From: Echeneis naucrates
Taxonomy: Eukaryota; Chordata; Actinopteri; Carangiformes; Echeneidae
Assembly (NCBI RefSeq): GCF_900963305.1
Contig: NC_042515.1
Coordinates: 3,456,377-3,520,376, forward strand
Direction: 5' to 3'
DNA length: 64,000 nucleotides
How positions within the stretch are numbered: position 1 is the stretch's first letter; every line of letters begins with the position of its first letter. A program made the position numbers and the translations under genes. The notes below the pieces were generated by a model. The model saw nothing but the letters and a program-made list of their open reading frames with translations, searched no databases and was not told the DNA's origin. Shown here in pieces: positions 28,201 to 40,639 of this stretch.

Positions 28201-30181
28201 CGAAGGTTTGTTTACTGGAAAGATGCAAAACCGCTGCTCCAGTCTGTCCGAGGATCACAACTGTAATCCATGGGAGAACATGATATCAACCTAACAGAAC
28301 CACAGTCAGGATGAGAACGTGATGACAGAACCACAGTCAGGATGAGAACATGATGACAGAACCACAGTTAGGATGAGAACGAGATGACAGAACCACAGTT
28401 AGGATGAGAACGTGATGACAAAACCAGTCAGAATGAGAACATGATCTCCACCTGACAGAACCTCAGTGAGGATGAGAACGTGATAACAGAACCACAGTGA
28501 GGATGAGAACGTGATAACAGAACCACAGTGAGGATGAGAACGTGATAACAGAACCACAGTGAGGATGAGAACGTGATGACAGAACCACAGTCAGGATGAG
28601 AACGTGATAACAGAACCACAGTCAGGATGAGAACATGATGACAGAACCACAGTTAGGATGAGAACGTGATAACAGAACCACAGTGAGGATGAGAACGTGA
28701 TGACAGAACCACAGTGAGGATGAGAACATGATCTCCACCTGACAGAACCACAGTGAGGATGAGAACATGATGACAGAACCACAGTGAGGATGAGAACGAG
28801 ATGACAGAACCACAGTGAGGATGAGAACGAGATGAAAGAACCACAGTGAGGATGAGAACACGATGACAGAACCACAGTGAGGATGAGAACACGATGACAG
28901 AACCACAGTGAGGATGAGAACACGATGACAGAACCACAGTGAGGATGAGAACGTGATGACAGAACCACAGTGAGGATGAGAACACGATGACAGAACCACA
29001 GTAAGGATGAGAACGTGATGACAGAACCACAGTGAGGATGAGAACGTGATGACAGAACCACAGTGAGGATGAGAACGTGATGACAGAACCACAGTGAGGA
29101 TGAGAACACGATGACAGAACCACAGTGAGGATGAGAACACGATGACAGAACCACAGTGAGGATGAGAACACGATGACAGAACCACAGTGAGGATGAGAAC
29201 ACGATGACAGAACCACAGTGAGGATGAGAACACGATGACAGAACCACAGTGAGGATGAGAACACGATGACAGAACCACAGTGAGGATGAGAACATGATAA
29301 CAGAACCACAGTGAGGATGAGAACATGATCTCCACCTGACAGAACCACAGTGAGGATGAGAACATGATGACAGAACCACAGTAAGGATGAGAACGAGATG
29401 ACAGAACCACAGTAAGGATGAGAACGTGATGACAGAACCACAGTGAGGATGAGAACATGATGACAGAACCACAGTGAGGATGAGAACATGATAACAGAAC
29501 CACAGTGAGGATGAGAACATGATCTCCACCTGACAGAACCACAGTGAGGATGAGAACATGATGACAGAACCACAGTAAGGATGAGAACGAGATGACAGAA
29601 CCACAGTAAGGATGAGAACATGATAACAGAACCACAGTGAGGATGAGAACATGATCTCCACCTGACAGAACCACAGTGAGGATGAGAACATGATGACAGA
29701 ACCACAGTAAGGATGAGAACGAGATGACAGAACCACAGTAAGGATGAGAACGTGATGACAGAACCACAGTGAGGATGAGAACATGATGACAGAACCACAG
29801 TGAGGATGAGAACATGATCTCCACCTGACAGAACCACAGTGAGGATGAGAACATGATGACAGAACCACAGAACGTCTAAGATGCTCAGTTACATCACTTT
29901 CACAAATTAATTCTTTTCATCTTTTGTTGTTGTTTTTGTTTGGTTTGTTGTTCAACACACCAGGTCTTCGGTTTGTGGGACACAGCTTTGATTTAACATG
30001 ATAATGAAATTACTGAGCTCTTCGTGTAAAAACAAATCCGAACAGCTGAGCTCTGGTTAGCTTCAAGCTAAGATAGCCCGTTATCCGCCTTAGCTCCGAT
30101 CCTCACCGGGGTCTGCTCCGGCTGCTCTGGTCCGTCCTGCTCCAGCCAGTCCCGGCCTCCCTCACTGCGATGGGCTCCCAT
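25281..30181 (-). CDS. dnttip1: Deoxynucleotidyltransferase terminal-interacting protein 1 (MiDAC subunit)
   Basis: Nuclear scaffold of the mitotic deacetylase complex with HDAC1/2 and MIDEAS; first known as TdIF1. Thirteen exons: 30107-30181, 28048-28118, 27675-27771, 27452-27550, 27288-27347, 27143-27199, 26894-26955, 26772-26814, 26627-26685, 26275-26335, 26055-26126, 25475-25530, 25281-25389, giving 306 aa (human 329). Diagnostic stretches: NPWNLMIKHRQIHRRGRRS, YTDPQVSMDLLRAVLQPSF, FFQKAAENVKENVGED (N-terminal HDAC-binding dimer domain), GSPFPKKRKTRP (basic, AT-hook-like), RTTFVLGSRANKALGMGGTR, HHMRATGGKMAYLLIEEDI (C-terminal DNA-binding domain) and PPWMVEKMQKAMEAQ. The N-terminal lead is shorter than in mammals. 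A poly(A) signal lies at 25095-25100. The first intron is mostly a 31-bp minisatellite. Confidence 0.96.
28272..29870 (-). repeat. 31-bp minisatellite in dnttip1 intron 1
   Basis: About 50 head-to-tail units of ACAGAACCACAGTGAGGATG plus AGAACRTGATG (plus strand), 31 bp each. Some units have an 8-bp insertion (CTCCACCT) before ACAG. Near the right end these recur at about 132 bp (four units plus the insertion), a small higher-order repeat. Because 31 is not a multiple of three and the unit lacks stops on the minus strand, all three minus frames stay open for about 400 codons; these are not genes. Confidence 0.95.
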
Positions 30182-30399
30182 GGTAGACACGGCTCTAGTC
30201 CGGTTCCGACCGATCCTGGTCCGGCCGAGCTGACTCTGGTGGGCCGGGCTAGGCTAACCGCCGCTAAAGCTAACAGCGGAGCTAATGATGCTACCGGAGT
30301 GTTTCCGGGTGTTACCGGGATATTACCGGGATATCGGGGTGACAGAGTGGCAGATACCGGTGGGGTGACGGAAGATTATCAATAATCCGATAATTGATC

Positions 30400-33300
30400 A
30401 TCAAATCTTTATTGTTTGTTTCCAGGAAATGACTCCAGTTTCCGCTGATGTGACGGAAGCCGAGGCGGCTATGATGCTTCCGGTTACATTTCAAAATAAA
30501 AGCCCAGAGCACGTTTTGAATTTTAACTTTAAACTCACCGAGTTCAGTTTTAAATATTAAAACCTCACAAATAGCAATTTATAAAAATGATTGTTAAAAT
30601 TAATTATTGAAGAATGAATTCATATAATTGAAACATTTTGTGTTGTTAAAATGAAATGCATCTTCATTATGAATCTCTGCAGCTATAGTTCATCCATTCA
30701 TCAATTAAAATGATTACATTTAAAAGATAAACCAGCACTGTAGTACTTAACATAAATAACTATTTATTTGTATTTCTTACCAGTTTCCGTCAACATTTTT
30801 TTCTGCATCAATAAACAAAGAATTCATCACTTTCTGTGTACAATGAAAATGAATTTTGTTCTATTTGGGATTGTTGGATCTTTCTGAAAGCTTGAAAACA
30901 ACCTTTAATCCATCGCCAAACTGGAATATGTCATATCTGAACTTGAGTACAGCCTCCTGTGTTCTCGGTAGAACATGTGTGGAGAACGTGTCAGTGCGTC
31001 CAGGAGAAAGGATCAGACGAGTTGGGCTGGTTGTACTGGGTTGGATATATTTTTACTGGGAGAGTGAAGCTGCAGTTTGTCTGCAGGCAGGATGAAGGAC
31101 AGACTGTATTTACATTCTCCAGCTGTGATGAACACAAATGGCTGAGTCTTCATCAGTCAGATTCACTTCACATTCACCATCAGCTCCAGATTAAAAGGAG
31201 AAAACTTTGTGTTTTATCGCAGATACAAATAACAGACACCTCCACGGTCAACTTTCTTCACTGTGAAGAGTCTGATGTTGAAAAGGTTTGTCTGAATGTG
31301 ATAAAATAAAGAAAAATGTTTGCACATTTATCAAAGACAAACAAACCGGAGACAAACTCTAACAGTGACGTTTTTTGAACGATTTGTTCAAAACCCATAC
31401 GCATATTTCTTGTCCTCATAACATTTTGTCCTTGCAGGTTTATTGAGATGATCTTATTCAAGAACAAATAGTTTTTATGAAACAGACTAACCTCTGGTTT
31501 TCTGACATACGTAACTGCAAGAATTTTTTTTCTTTTGTTTTTATATATGCAAAGGAGGATTGTCTAGGGCCAACAGATGTCCTGTGATTATAACATCCAA
31601 CATTAGTACGCAACTACAAGAAAATTACAAAATATATATATATTTTTGTAATTATGGGGCAAAGATGTCAAAATCGGTTTTCTTAAAATTATACAGGAAA
31701 TCTGTATGTTTATATTACATGAAATAACATGTTTTGTCAAAATTATTTTGAAAGTAGTAATTACAGGTATTTCATCTCATAATAACAAAAGCTTTGTAAT
31801 TATTAGTTCCAAATCCTAAAATTACAACCAGTTAAAAGAAAATGTCTCCAGTTTGTTTTCTGTAGTCTATGTAATGTGGATTTGTAGGATTATTGGAACG
31901 ATCCAACGTTAGCCCATGCTAGGCTAAAGATCAGAAGAGCTTTTGCTTTAACTTTAGCACAACAGAATCAAAATAAACCCACTTCCTATAAACATTGGAC
32001 TGTTACACACAAAATGTGGAATACTCCCTTAATATTTATCGTAGAAATATTAAGGCCAGATAAAACATTTCATTTTTTCTGTGAAGCCTGATGAGGTGAA
32101 GTAATGTCAATCGGCCTGGAGACTCAGCCTGGGAAACATTCAGGATTACAAACATCATTTAAAGTTTAAAAGTTTCATGCACATGAACAGAACCGAGAGA
32201 AAAAACAAACAAACAAACAAACAAACAAAAAAAACAAAACAAAACAAAACTACCCCCCCTCCCCAAAAAAAAAGCCACTTGCAGAAAAGAGAACAGCTGA
32301 GAATTGTAAAAATAAGGTGGAGGAGTATTCTGCTGGTTAGACGTCAGCATTACTGATGCATACACACTTCTACTTTTACATACAAGTTATAGATTTTCTT
32401 AATAACACTTTGGTTTAGTTTAAAACAAACTATCGTAAGCTTTGTAATACAGGAAACCATCTCTCCTTCTCTTTAAAAAAAATTGTTAAATTAAATCCAA
32501 TAAAAAAAAGAACGATTAAACATTTTAATTTGTTTTTCAATCAATTTAACAGCAGATGAGGAAAATAACGTCAACAGACTTCACATCAGTTGAACTATAC
32601 ATTATCTACATGACTGCTGCTTGCGCCGCAGCAGGAACTGATGTCACACGGCAACAGACGCCTGATAAGACGAGTCATCAGCCAATCAGAGGACAGAGTC
32701 AGCTGGTGGCGGCAGAGTATCAGATTATTATTTAATGTGAGGGGGGTGCGTTTAGCAGAGATTTACTTTAAAATATTTACTACATGTTCATTAACACAGA
32801 AACTCACAAGTCTCCTGGACGATGAGACAAACTATAATCATAAAAAAGTCGCCACGTTCTGAGGATAAAGGTCACAATATTTTGAGAAAGCGTTCAAATG
32901 TTCACGGACAATATGTTGTATCGGCGTGACTAAATTTCATCTGCGCACACGAAATAATTACCAGAATTTTACTGCACGCACCAAAAATAACTCCTCACAC
33001 TTCACTTCCACATCTAATGCTGCTTTGACCTGGATCATCTCCAGCAGCTCCATCTGCTACCAAACACCTGCAGCACAAGCCCCTCCCTCACGTCTCTGAT
33101 CAAACTTGCTGTTTTACAGGAAGTAGAGAGACATCTGACGAGGCAGGAAGAAGTCCGTCTTTCAGCCGTCTGTGCTCGGCGACCAGTCTGAATCAAGAGT
33201 CCCAGTTCTGACTCCGCCTCCTTTGGCCAGTACATTTGGCCTCACTCTGGATGCTCTGCCTCCTCCTGCGTGCTGAGTTTTTAGTTTTTCCATAATCCAC

Positions 33301-33530
33301 TCCGGTCAAAGCAGGTGCATCATCTGAAGGGTGAGCACTGATTAGCTGAGTCGTTCCAAGGAGGTGGCGCCTGAAGCAGGATGCCGCTGGATTCTGTCCG
33401 ACTCAACAAAGAAAGACAAGTCCAATAGAAACGATAGCTGCCTTATCAACCAATCACCAAGCCCAGTGGGTGTGGGGACCAATCAGAAGTCCTCCAGTTA
33501 CCCAAAGGAGCAGTGACATCACAGGTGAAT
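30400..33530. other. Intergenic region between dnttip1 and pcif1
   Basis: Long AT-rich spacer, the largest gene-poor part of the window. It holds (CAAA)n/A-rich runs near 32200-32270. A weakly open plus-strand region at 30856-31309 shifts between frames and is treated as a finding. No RNA gene or mobile element with ends is recognised. Confidence 0.5.
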
Positions 33531-33612
33531 GAAATGGTTTTTATTGCTGGAGCTCCAACACGTCGCTGCTTGCTGATTAACTGTGTATTCTTTGAAGCTG
33601 ATGCCGGTTGCT

Positions 33613-33615
<3 letters not shown>

Positions 33616-33683
<68 letters not shown>

Positions 33684-33692
33684 ACAACAACA
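33616..33692 (+). repeat. (CAG)11 followed by CAG/CAA run in the pcif1 3' UTR
   Basis: Eleven pure CAG copies on the plus strand, then mixed CAACAG and CAA. It lies between the pcif1 stop (34054) and the poly(A) signal at 33540-33545, so in pcif1 mRNA it reads (CUG)n preceded by UUG/CUG mixtures. It is not coding. Confidence 0.85.
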
Positions 33693-34053
33693 ACACTGGG
33701 ACATAAATCAGCTGCAGTTAAAAGAAAAGCTCCAGACGCCAAAATGTCAGAGCTTTGGGTATTCAGAACAGCCGATGAGAGCAAGCATGAACCAGGTTCA
33801 AGGGATGGGTTAAAGCCAACTGAAGGAGAGGAAGGGTTAAATGGGAGATCAGCAAGACGCTCTGGCACCGCCCCCTGCTGGCAGGGGCGACTGAACAGCA
33901 TTATGGGTATGTTGAGAGTAATTGAGGGTGTGCTACAGGTGCTGGTGAGGGACAATCTGAGGAGACTAAACTACGATCAGAACAAATTAACTCAAAAACC
34001 TTTAACAACTTTCCAGCAGGTGTGGGGGCGCGGCCAACATAAGTCCACACCCT

Positions 34054-35630
34054 CTACACAGCAGCCATCTTGTCATGAGGGCTGCTGCTGCTGCTGCTGC
34101 TGCTGCTACTACTACTGCTGTTGTTGTTGTTGTTGTTATTGTTGTTGTTGTTGTTGTCATGGCCACCCGGGGACGTCACACTGCTCTGCATCCTGTCAGA
34201 CGTCTTAGGAGTGCAGTCTCTGTCTCCAGGAGCAATGTGGGCGGGTCCAGGAGAGGACAGGGAGGAGGTACGGGAGGAGGCGGGGCGGTAGGCCGCCATC
34301 AGCTCTGCCATACGCTCTGGAGTCGGAGCCCACTTGGCAAAACCTGCGTCGTTCTGAAGAAAGAGTACTGCAGTGCCGTGTACCGCCCGGTAGTACATCT
34401 CCTCTCTGGAGGTACAAAGACAGACGAGGATTGATACAGCTCTGTATTACAGCACAATATAACATATATAACATATACAGTATCACCCTGCAGGGACAAC
34501 AATGGGACTGTGTTGTCAGGTTCAGTATCAGTGCAGTATCTGTATTGGTATAGTTCCAGGGTCAGTGAATAACACAGTAGTTGTGCCTCTTGTTGACAGC
34601 TGGATTAAAACTTGATGCAGTCTCATTGCAGAACAACATCTGATAAATACTTATGAGGGTACAGCTCCCAGTACAGTAACGAGTAATATTACAGTATCAG
34701 TACCTCTTGCAGGTGTGTTGACTGCCGGACCGATACTCGTGTTCGTAGGCCGGGATGCTCAGTTGGTGACGAAGGAATCGGCTTGCTTCCATACGAGTCA
34801 GGGCCGGGGTCACGGGGTCACGCCATTCAGGGACAAAGACGATGAAAGACAGCGGCTCAGAGGACTGGTCCAACAGTTCCTGCAAGAGCGACAGACAGAC
34901 AGAACTATTCAGTCCCTGTGAAAAGTTTGGGCTTCCATGTGTAGAGGATCAACCAAAACAATAAAGATTAAACTAATACTGATCGGACTGGTGCACTGAC
35001 CTCGAAGTGTTTAACCATGGCGTCCATCAGCTCTTCACAGAATGGAGGATTAGCTTCAAATGAGCCGCTGACTGGAGAGAACGACAAGAAGGGCCTGAAA
35101 ACACAAACAACACACACTCGCGCTTAGTTCAGAAGCACTCCTCAGTTTGACACAGACTAGAGGTGTCTCTGATTCTTTCACAGATCACAGATCGGACAAA
35201 AAGAGGTTGACACTATCCAGCAGTTTGGGGAGTCCAACACCCGTCTCACCCTCTGGATCCGAAGAAGCCGTCGATGTCGGGGAAAGCGGAGCAGAACTGT
35301 TTGAAGTAGCAGTTGAGTGGCGACGCAAAACACTCAAAGGAAACTCCAAACTGTCGGTTCAACGCTTCAAACACTGCCACTGGCAGCGCCCCCTGCAGGC
35401 CTGTCCCCTCATTAGCACCACTGCCAAACATCTCCTGGACACAAACACATACAGACACACACCCCGTTAACTCATCAGCAAAATGAGATGTTACAAAAGA
35501 GCAAGTGAAACCTGACTGGGCAAAAAAGCAACAGCTGACCTGGTATCTCTTCAGGAGGCACCACACTCTGGATAAGAACTTCTCAAAGCGGGGATCATCA
35601 ATACAGCTGTACCTGTACAACAACTCCTAC

Positions 35631-35664
<34 letters not shown>

Positions 35665-38600
35665 GGTCAATAAAAACAGAAACAGATGCAGATGCCCTGT
35701 TGACACAGCTATCAAGTGAAGGTTGCCTCCTGCTGGTGAACAGTACAAATAAACTATTGTGGAAGGAAAATGTTCAACCTCGCTGATCATCTCTAACTGC
35801 TGCTGTTTGCTGTTCAGCTGCTGTCAAAGAAATTTACCAATTCTTGTCAAGATGTTTTGCATTAAAAACCATCCAGTGGCTGAAAATAGTCCCACCTGGT
35901 TTTAAATATGCAATATCTGTGAGAAGTGTTAATTTCCCTGAAAGTAATAATTGACAAAAAGTAAAAACGAGTTACATGAATGAGAATAGTGTCACTCATC
36001 AAAGCTCAGCAAAAACAAAAAACAGAAAGAACCGGTACTTTCTTTTTGACACCTGCTGTTACACAGTATAGCCCCAGTAACATCAGAGCAGCAGCTTGGG
36101 CAGTGTCTGTTGGTAAAGACCACTGACCAGTTTACTGAAGTGACCTCTGTTGACTTTGACCATCTCTCCTCTGAAGCGCAGACAGGCCATGTCATTCTCA
36201 AAGTGCAACTCCACTCGAGGGAGGGGCGGCGAGGGGATCACCAGACGCACTGGGTAACAGTAGACCAGCCGAGACTGCTGAGGGGACGCACACGCCTCTG
36301 AACACAGAAACATATCATACACATCTGTTAATGACATGTGCAGCTGTAGGTGGTCCTGAAGCATTTTCAGCCGTGTGTGTTGCGTACCTGTGGGCGGGTC
36401 CTGCAGCAGGCTCAGGTGTGTCTGTCTCAAGCGGCGGCTGTAGTCTGCAGACAGCTGGTAGATCTTAGAGCATATTCCCTCTACAGAGTCCTTTGCGACA
36501 GCGGCAACATGAGGACCACACTGTTGCCTCAAGTGCTCCAGTCGGTCCTATAAACACAAAAGGTTAAATTATACATCAGCCTTTTACCTCAAACAACGAT
36601 GCCCTCCCTACCCTAAAAAGATGAAATGCACTGGGACTGGGGCAATACAGGTGATGATCAGCTCATAGTTCGGCAACTCTTGTCACATGAGAGGCTGTGG
36701 CAAACTGATGACACAACCCCAAAGTCAATCATCAATCATTAGTAATTAACGTATTTATAAGTTATTTAATTTTTTTAAACCAAGATTTATCTGGATTATG
36801 GTTCTTTGACTACCCACAAGTGTTGAAACAGGTTTCACATCTAGTTCAATATAATTATAGTTAAGAACAGCAGAGGTTAAAGGTCAACGGTTACCATGTA
36901 GTCCTCCTTGCTGGCAGAGTGATCTCGGCGCAGCCAACTCATGGTGTCTTCAGCATTCCACTTCACCACCTTCCTGCTCTCTGGACTGGCATTCCTGCTC
37001 GGCACAGAGGACAAGGATCAGGGGTCAGATGCCCATCAGCCAGTGATGTCAGCATGGTCACACAGTGAGACTGGTTTGCCCTGGCCTACCTGGAGTCAAT
37101 CATCTTCTTGGCGGCTTCAGCGTATTTAAACAACAACTTCCGGGCCTCCTCTTTGTACTTAATGCGAGACAATCTGAGACATAAAGAAAAGAATGTACGA
37201 TGAGACAGTGTTTATGGTAATCAACTCTGTCCAGCAAAACATTTTCAATTCACAAAGTATGAGGATGCGGACAGTAAGACAGGCACCTGATGGGGATGTC
37301 ATTCATGACTTCTCTGAACATGGACGGGGAGATGACAGGGTCACAGTCACTCGGCAGTAAAGGGTCATGACCTTTGTCAATCACTTTTCTCTCTAGTAGC
37401 CAGCGGTTGAATGACTCCCGAGGTGGATCGATGCCTGAATCACAGACACATGTGAAGCTTGTTAATAAACGGGCTTTCAGACAGTAACATAACCTTAAGT
37501 ACTCAGTTGAAGTAAATGGACTGCAGTTATATAGCTTTTATATCCTTAGGTCAATAAAAGTGAGCAATTTATAGACCACCTGCTACATTTGCTGAGCAAC
37601 AGCCTCCCCGTGTCATTCAGGATCCCCCCACCAGTACTTTCAATTTCCTATAATGACCACAGATGTCCCTCATGCTTCATTCATCCATCTTACTTTTAAT
37701 CAGCACATTTGTCTATATCAGCCATCATTTAATTTCACTTCACTTCACTTCAGTGCAACATGACTACAAGCAGCTTCTGTATCCAGAGGCAGTGTGGTAA
37801 GGTGTTTTCAGACAGTCCTTTTACCAGCAGTGAATGAGCCTGTTAGCAGTGATGGTACCTTCTCTCTGGTGACACAGCTCGTGGTAGTGTTGTCTCAGTT
37901 TTGTGACCAGCTGAGCTCTCTGCAGCTCAATCTCAGGGTGTGGGGGCAAGTGGTTGGCTGGCGGGTGCTCTCTGATCACAGCATTCGTCTGAATGTCCAG
38001 ATCCCAGTAGATACTTAAGACAACAACAATAAAGAACTTTAAAACCTCCATCGGATAAACATGAAGATATAAAGAGAGAGGAATGGATGGAAAAATGAAG
38101 GGCTATGGACTGAGGACTCACACAGCTGGTCTGTATGGGGCGGGTGCAGGGCTTGGTGTGGTGGGTGTGGCTGATTGGGCCTGTTTCTCCTCAGGGGCAG
38201 AGCTCCAGGGTTTGACCCCGGGTGTGCTGGGAGAGATGGGTGTGGTGGGCTCCACCTGAAAAAAAACAAAACAAAACAAAAACAAAAACAGACATGCATG
38301 TAAAATTACACAGAAGGATTTAAAGAATCCCTTCCTCAGGATTCCAATAAGAAACTGCACATACTACCTTCAGAGTAGGACTCGGCCAACAAAAAAAGGT
38401 GTTAGACTTAACGTGAGGCATGTGGCACTTAAAACAATGCCCGCTGGCTAGAAATTTATGCAGGTGCTCCAGAGCATCATAAAACAATAAACCTCTCGGG
38501 AGCAAGACGGCTGCATTTTTTTGGGACAGGTGGCTGCAGTTGCTGCATCATCAGACTTACTAAGAAAAAACTCAATGCAATAATATAACTTGTGTTGATA

Positions 38601-39705
38601 TTTTTATACTAAAATACAGTTTTACGGCCAGACACTGATGAGTAACTTCACTTCAGTTTCCTGACACTTCCTCCTGCAGACACCGGCTGTTCACATTACA
38701 TCAACCATCAAGTCAATCTAAGTGTAAACAGTCTGACACAGGTGTGAGTTCTGGTTCAGTTGTAGGTGGCCAACATTTACCTTTGCTCGTTTAACGCTGT
38801 TAGGCCCCGCTGCCTGCTCCTCAGAGCTCCTCCTCTTCCTTTGACCATTACCAAGGGTACTGTCTCCACCTTCCGCTGGAGCCGCATTAAGACCTAGAGG
38901 ATCGGACTGTCGACAGAAAGACAGGTAGAGAGAGAGAGACAGGTCAGAAACACAGGTTGGCAGACAGTTTGAGGGACAGACAAGCAGACATAGTTAGATA
39001 CTAACTACTAGCAGTTAAAATAGCATATAAAGACATTCAGTATAAAATCATTAGACAAAATATCATACCCGAAAACATCCTGTTATTCAAGTTAATGCAC
39101 TTAATAAGGGTAGAACAGTTAACTCTTTCTCAACAGAAAGTGATGTGAATTTACACAGACAGATAATGAAACATTAGAAGAAGAAAATATTAACATCTTG
39201 ATTCAGAAAGTAACTCACAATGACGTCATGCTGACCCAACACTGGGACCTCCCACAGGCTCTGATTGGTGAATCTGTTGAAATAATAGGGCCGGTTCTCC
39301 CTCCGTGACCAGCACTTAGCCCATCCAGCCTGAACCAGCTCATCTGTCATGCATACAGTTTCAGGGAAACAGACAGGTCAGAGAAAGACCATGACCAATA
39401 TTGATTAGTTACTCTGTCAGACAGACAGGTACAGCTTTACAGGGCAGTTATTGTAGCATAACTACTTAAAATTGTGAGCTACAGTTTTATCCCAGTCAGT
39501 GTGTGTCTACTAAGATTTGTATATGTTTACAAATGTGGGTATAGAGGTGACAGATAGGGGAGAGACAGACAGGCGTACCTGGCAGCTCAGGTGGTTTGGT
39601 GGCGGTGGATGGAGAGAGGGGTGGTCCCTGAGAGGACGCGGAGCCAGAGGGAGACAGCATCATGGCTGCCTCCCCCTTCACCGATCCCTGGCTGTCATTG
39701 GACAT
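34054..39705 (-). CDS. pcif1: PCIF1/CAPAM, cap-specific adenosine N6-methyltransferase
   Basis: Writes m6Am on the first transcribed adenosine of capped mRNA and binds phosphorylated Pol II CTD. Fifteen coding exons: 39579-39705, 39219-39343, 38781-38906, 38122-38255, 37859-38013, 37287-37434, 37090-37173, 36895-36994, 36388-36547, 36128-36297, 35540-35626, 35250-35434, 35001-35094, 34704-34879, 34054-34405; total 740 aa (human 704). The WW domain is at residues 45-80 ([20 protein letters not shown]). A basic nuclear region (GQRKRRSS) follows. The helical domain and Rossmann fold include [20 protein letters not shown] and the catalytic NPPF (codons at 35040-35051). The tail differs from human: after a Ser/Pro-rich stretch it has 12 Asn then 13 Ser, ending PHDKMAAV. 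A 5' UTR exon lies right of 41336 (donor GTGAAG|GTAAGG). Confidence 0.97.
34080..34158. repeat. Compound GCT/GTT trinucleotide tract coding Asn12-Ser13 in pcif1
   Basis: On the coding strand AAC (one AAT) repeats run directly into AGC/AGT repeats, four codons before the conserved-looking end PHDKMAAV. A Ser run at this place also exists in human PCIF1, so the Ser part may be an old low-complexity region and the Asn part a newer expansion. Confidence 0.85.
35631..35663 (+). repeat. (ACAG)n microsatellite
   Basis: Eight tetranucleotide copies in a pcif1 intron, beginning five bases from the exon ending at 35626. In gene sense it reads CTGT repeats that form the polypyrimidine tract of that exon's acceptor. 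Confidence 0.85.
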
Positions 39706-40639
39706 CTCAGCTTCTCATCAGAATGACATCTACCTGTCTGGGTGGGAAGAGAGAGTGCGACTTTCAAAATAAACCATGGTGAGTCACAAGGCTCACACAA
39801 TATACCATCTGAATCCTTTTTAGCAGGAAGACTGACATCAGAACTGTATATAGATTACAGCTGCTATTAATCAAAAAAAATATTTCTATTCCACAAACGT
39901 GTCCTGAAAAAGAAATGTGTAACTATGCTATGACGATCCTGTGACAAATCTGCCAAACTATTTCCCAAGGTAGTAATTCTCCTATCAAAGTGTAATCAAA
40001 ATCTTTGACATCTACAGTTGCTTTAGTGCAGATCACTGCTGGTCAATGAAGATTATCAGCACAAACTAAAAAAATAATACAAAATGAAACAAAGAAAAGG
40101 TATGAATAGAAAAGCAAGATCAGTTTATTATCTGGATAACGAGTCAGATGCATTACAATACCTTCATTTTAAGTTCCTATAAAAAAGATGATTAAATTTT
40201 TAGCTTTGTTAAATATTTACCAGATTTGTCAGCATTTGTTAAGCGTCTCCCCGTGTGTTTAATATTTATTTATTCCCTTTACATCAGCCTGAAGTGATAT
40301 GTTGTTAAATCACTGCAAACCGAACTGGAGAAGAAACAAGCAGTCATTTAATTAAACTGGCAGAATATAAATGACTTCAATACATTTTTGTTCCATTTTC
40401 CAGTTTGGGTTTGCTTCAGTTGTCTCAATAAAATCTCTTCGGGGTTTAGAAACAGCTGCAGATCTCCGGGTTTCCAATGTTTTATTAACAGAATGATTAA
40501 TCCCTGAAACAAATCGATCACGCCGGTGATGATTAACTGCAGCTTAATAAAGTTGATCCAGTAAAGATCTGTGTGAGTATATATATGTTTCGGTGTTTAT
40601 ATAAGCCAAACTGTGCTGGATTTCCTGACACTTCCACAG

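Noticed and set aside
28591-29868. Three overlapping minus-strand ORFs of about 400 codons
   Set aside because: They are the three frames of one 31-bp tandem repeat without stop codons. The period is not a multiple of three, so each frame cycles through the same peptides. Not genes.
33519-33955. Poly-Cys, poly-Gln and poly-Ala frames
   Set aside because: Frames through the trinucleotide tract downstream of the pcif1 stop. No splice sites or family similarity.
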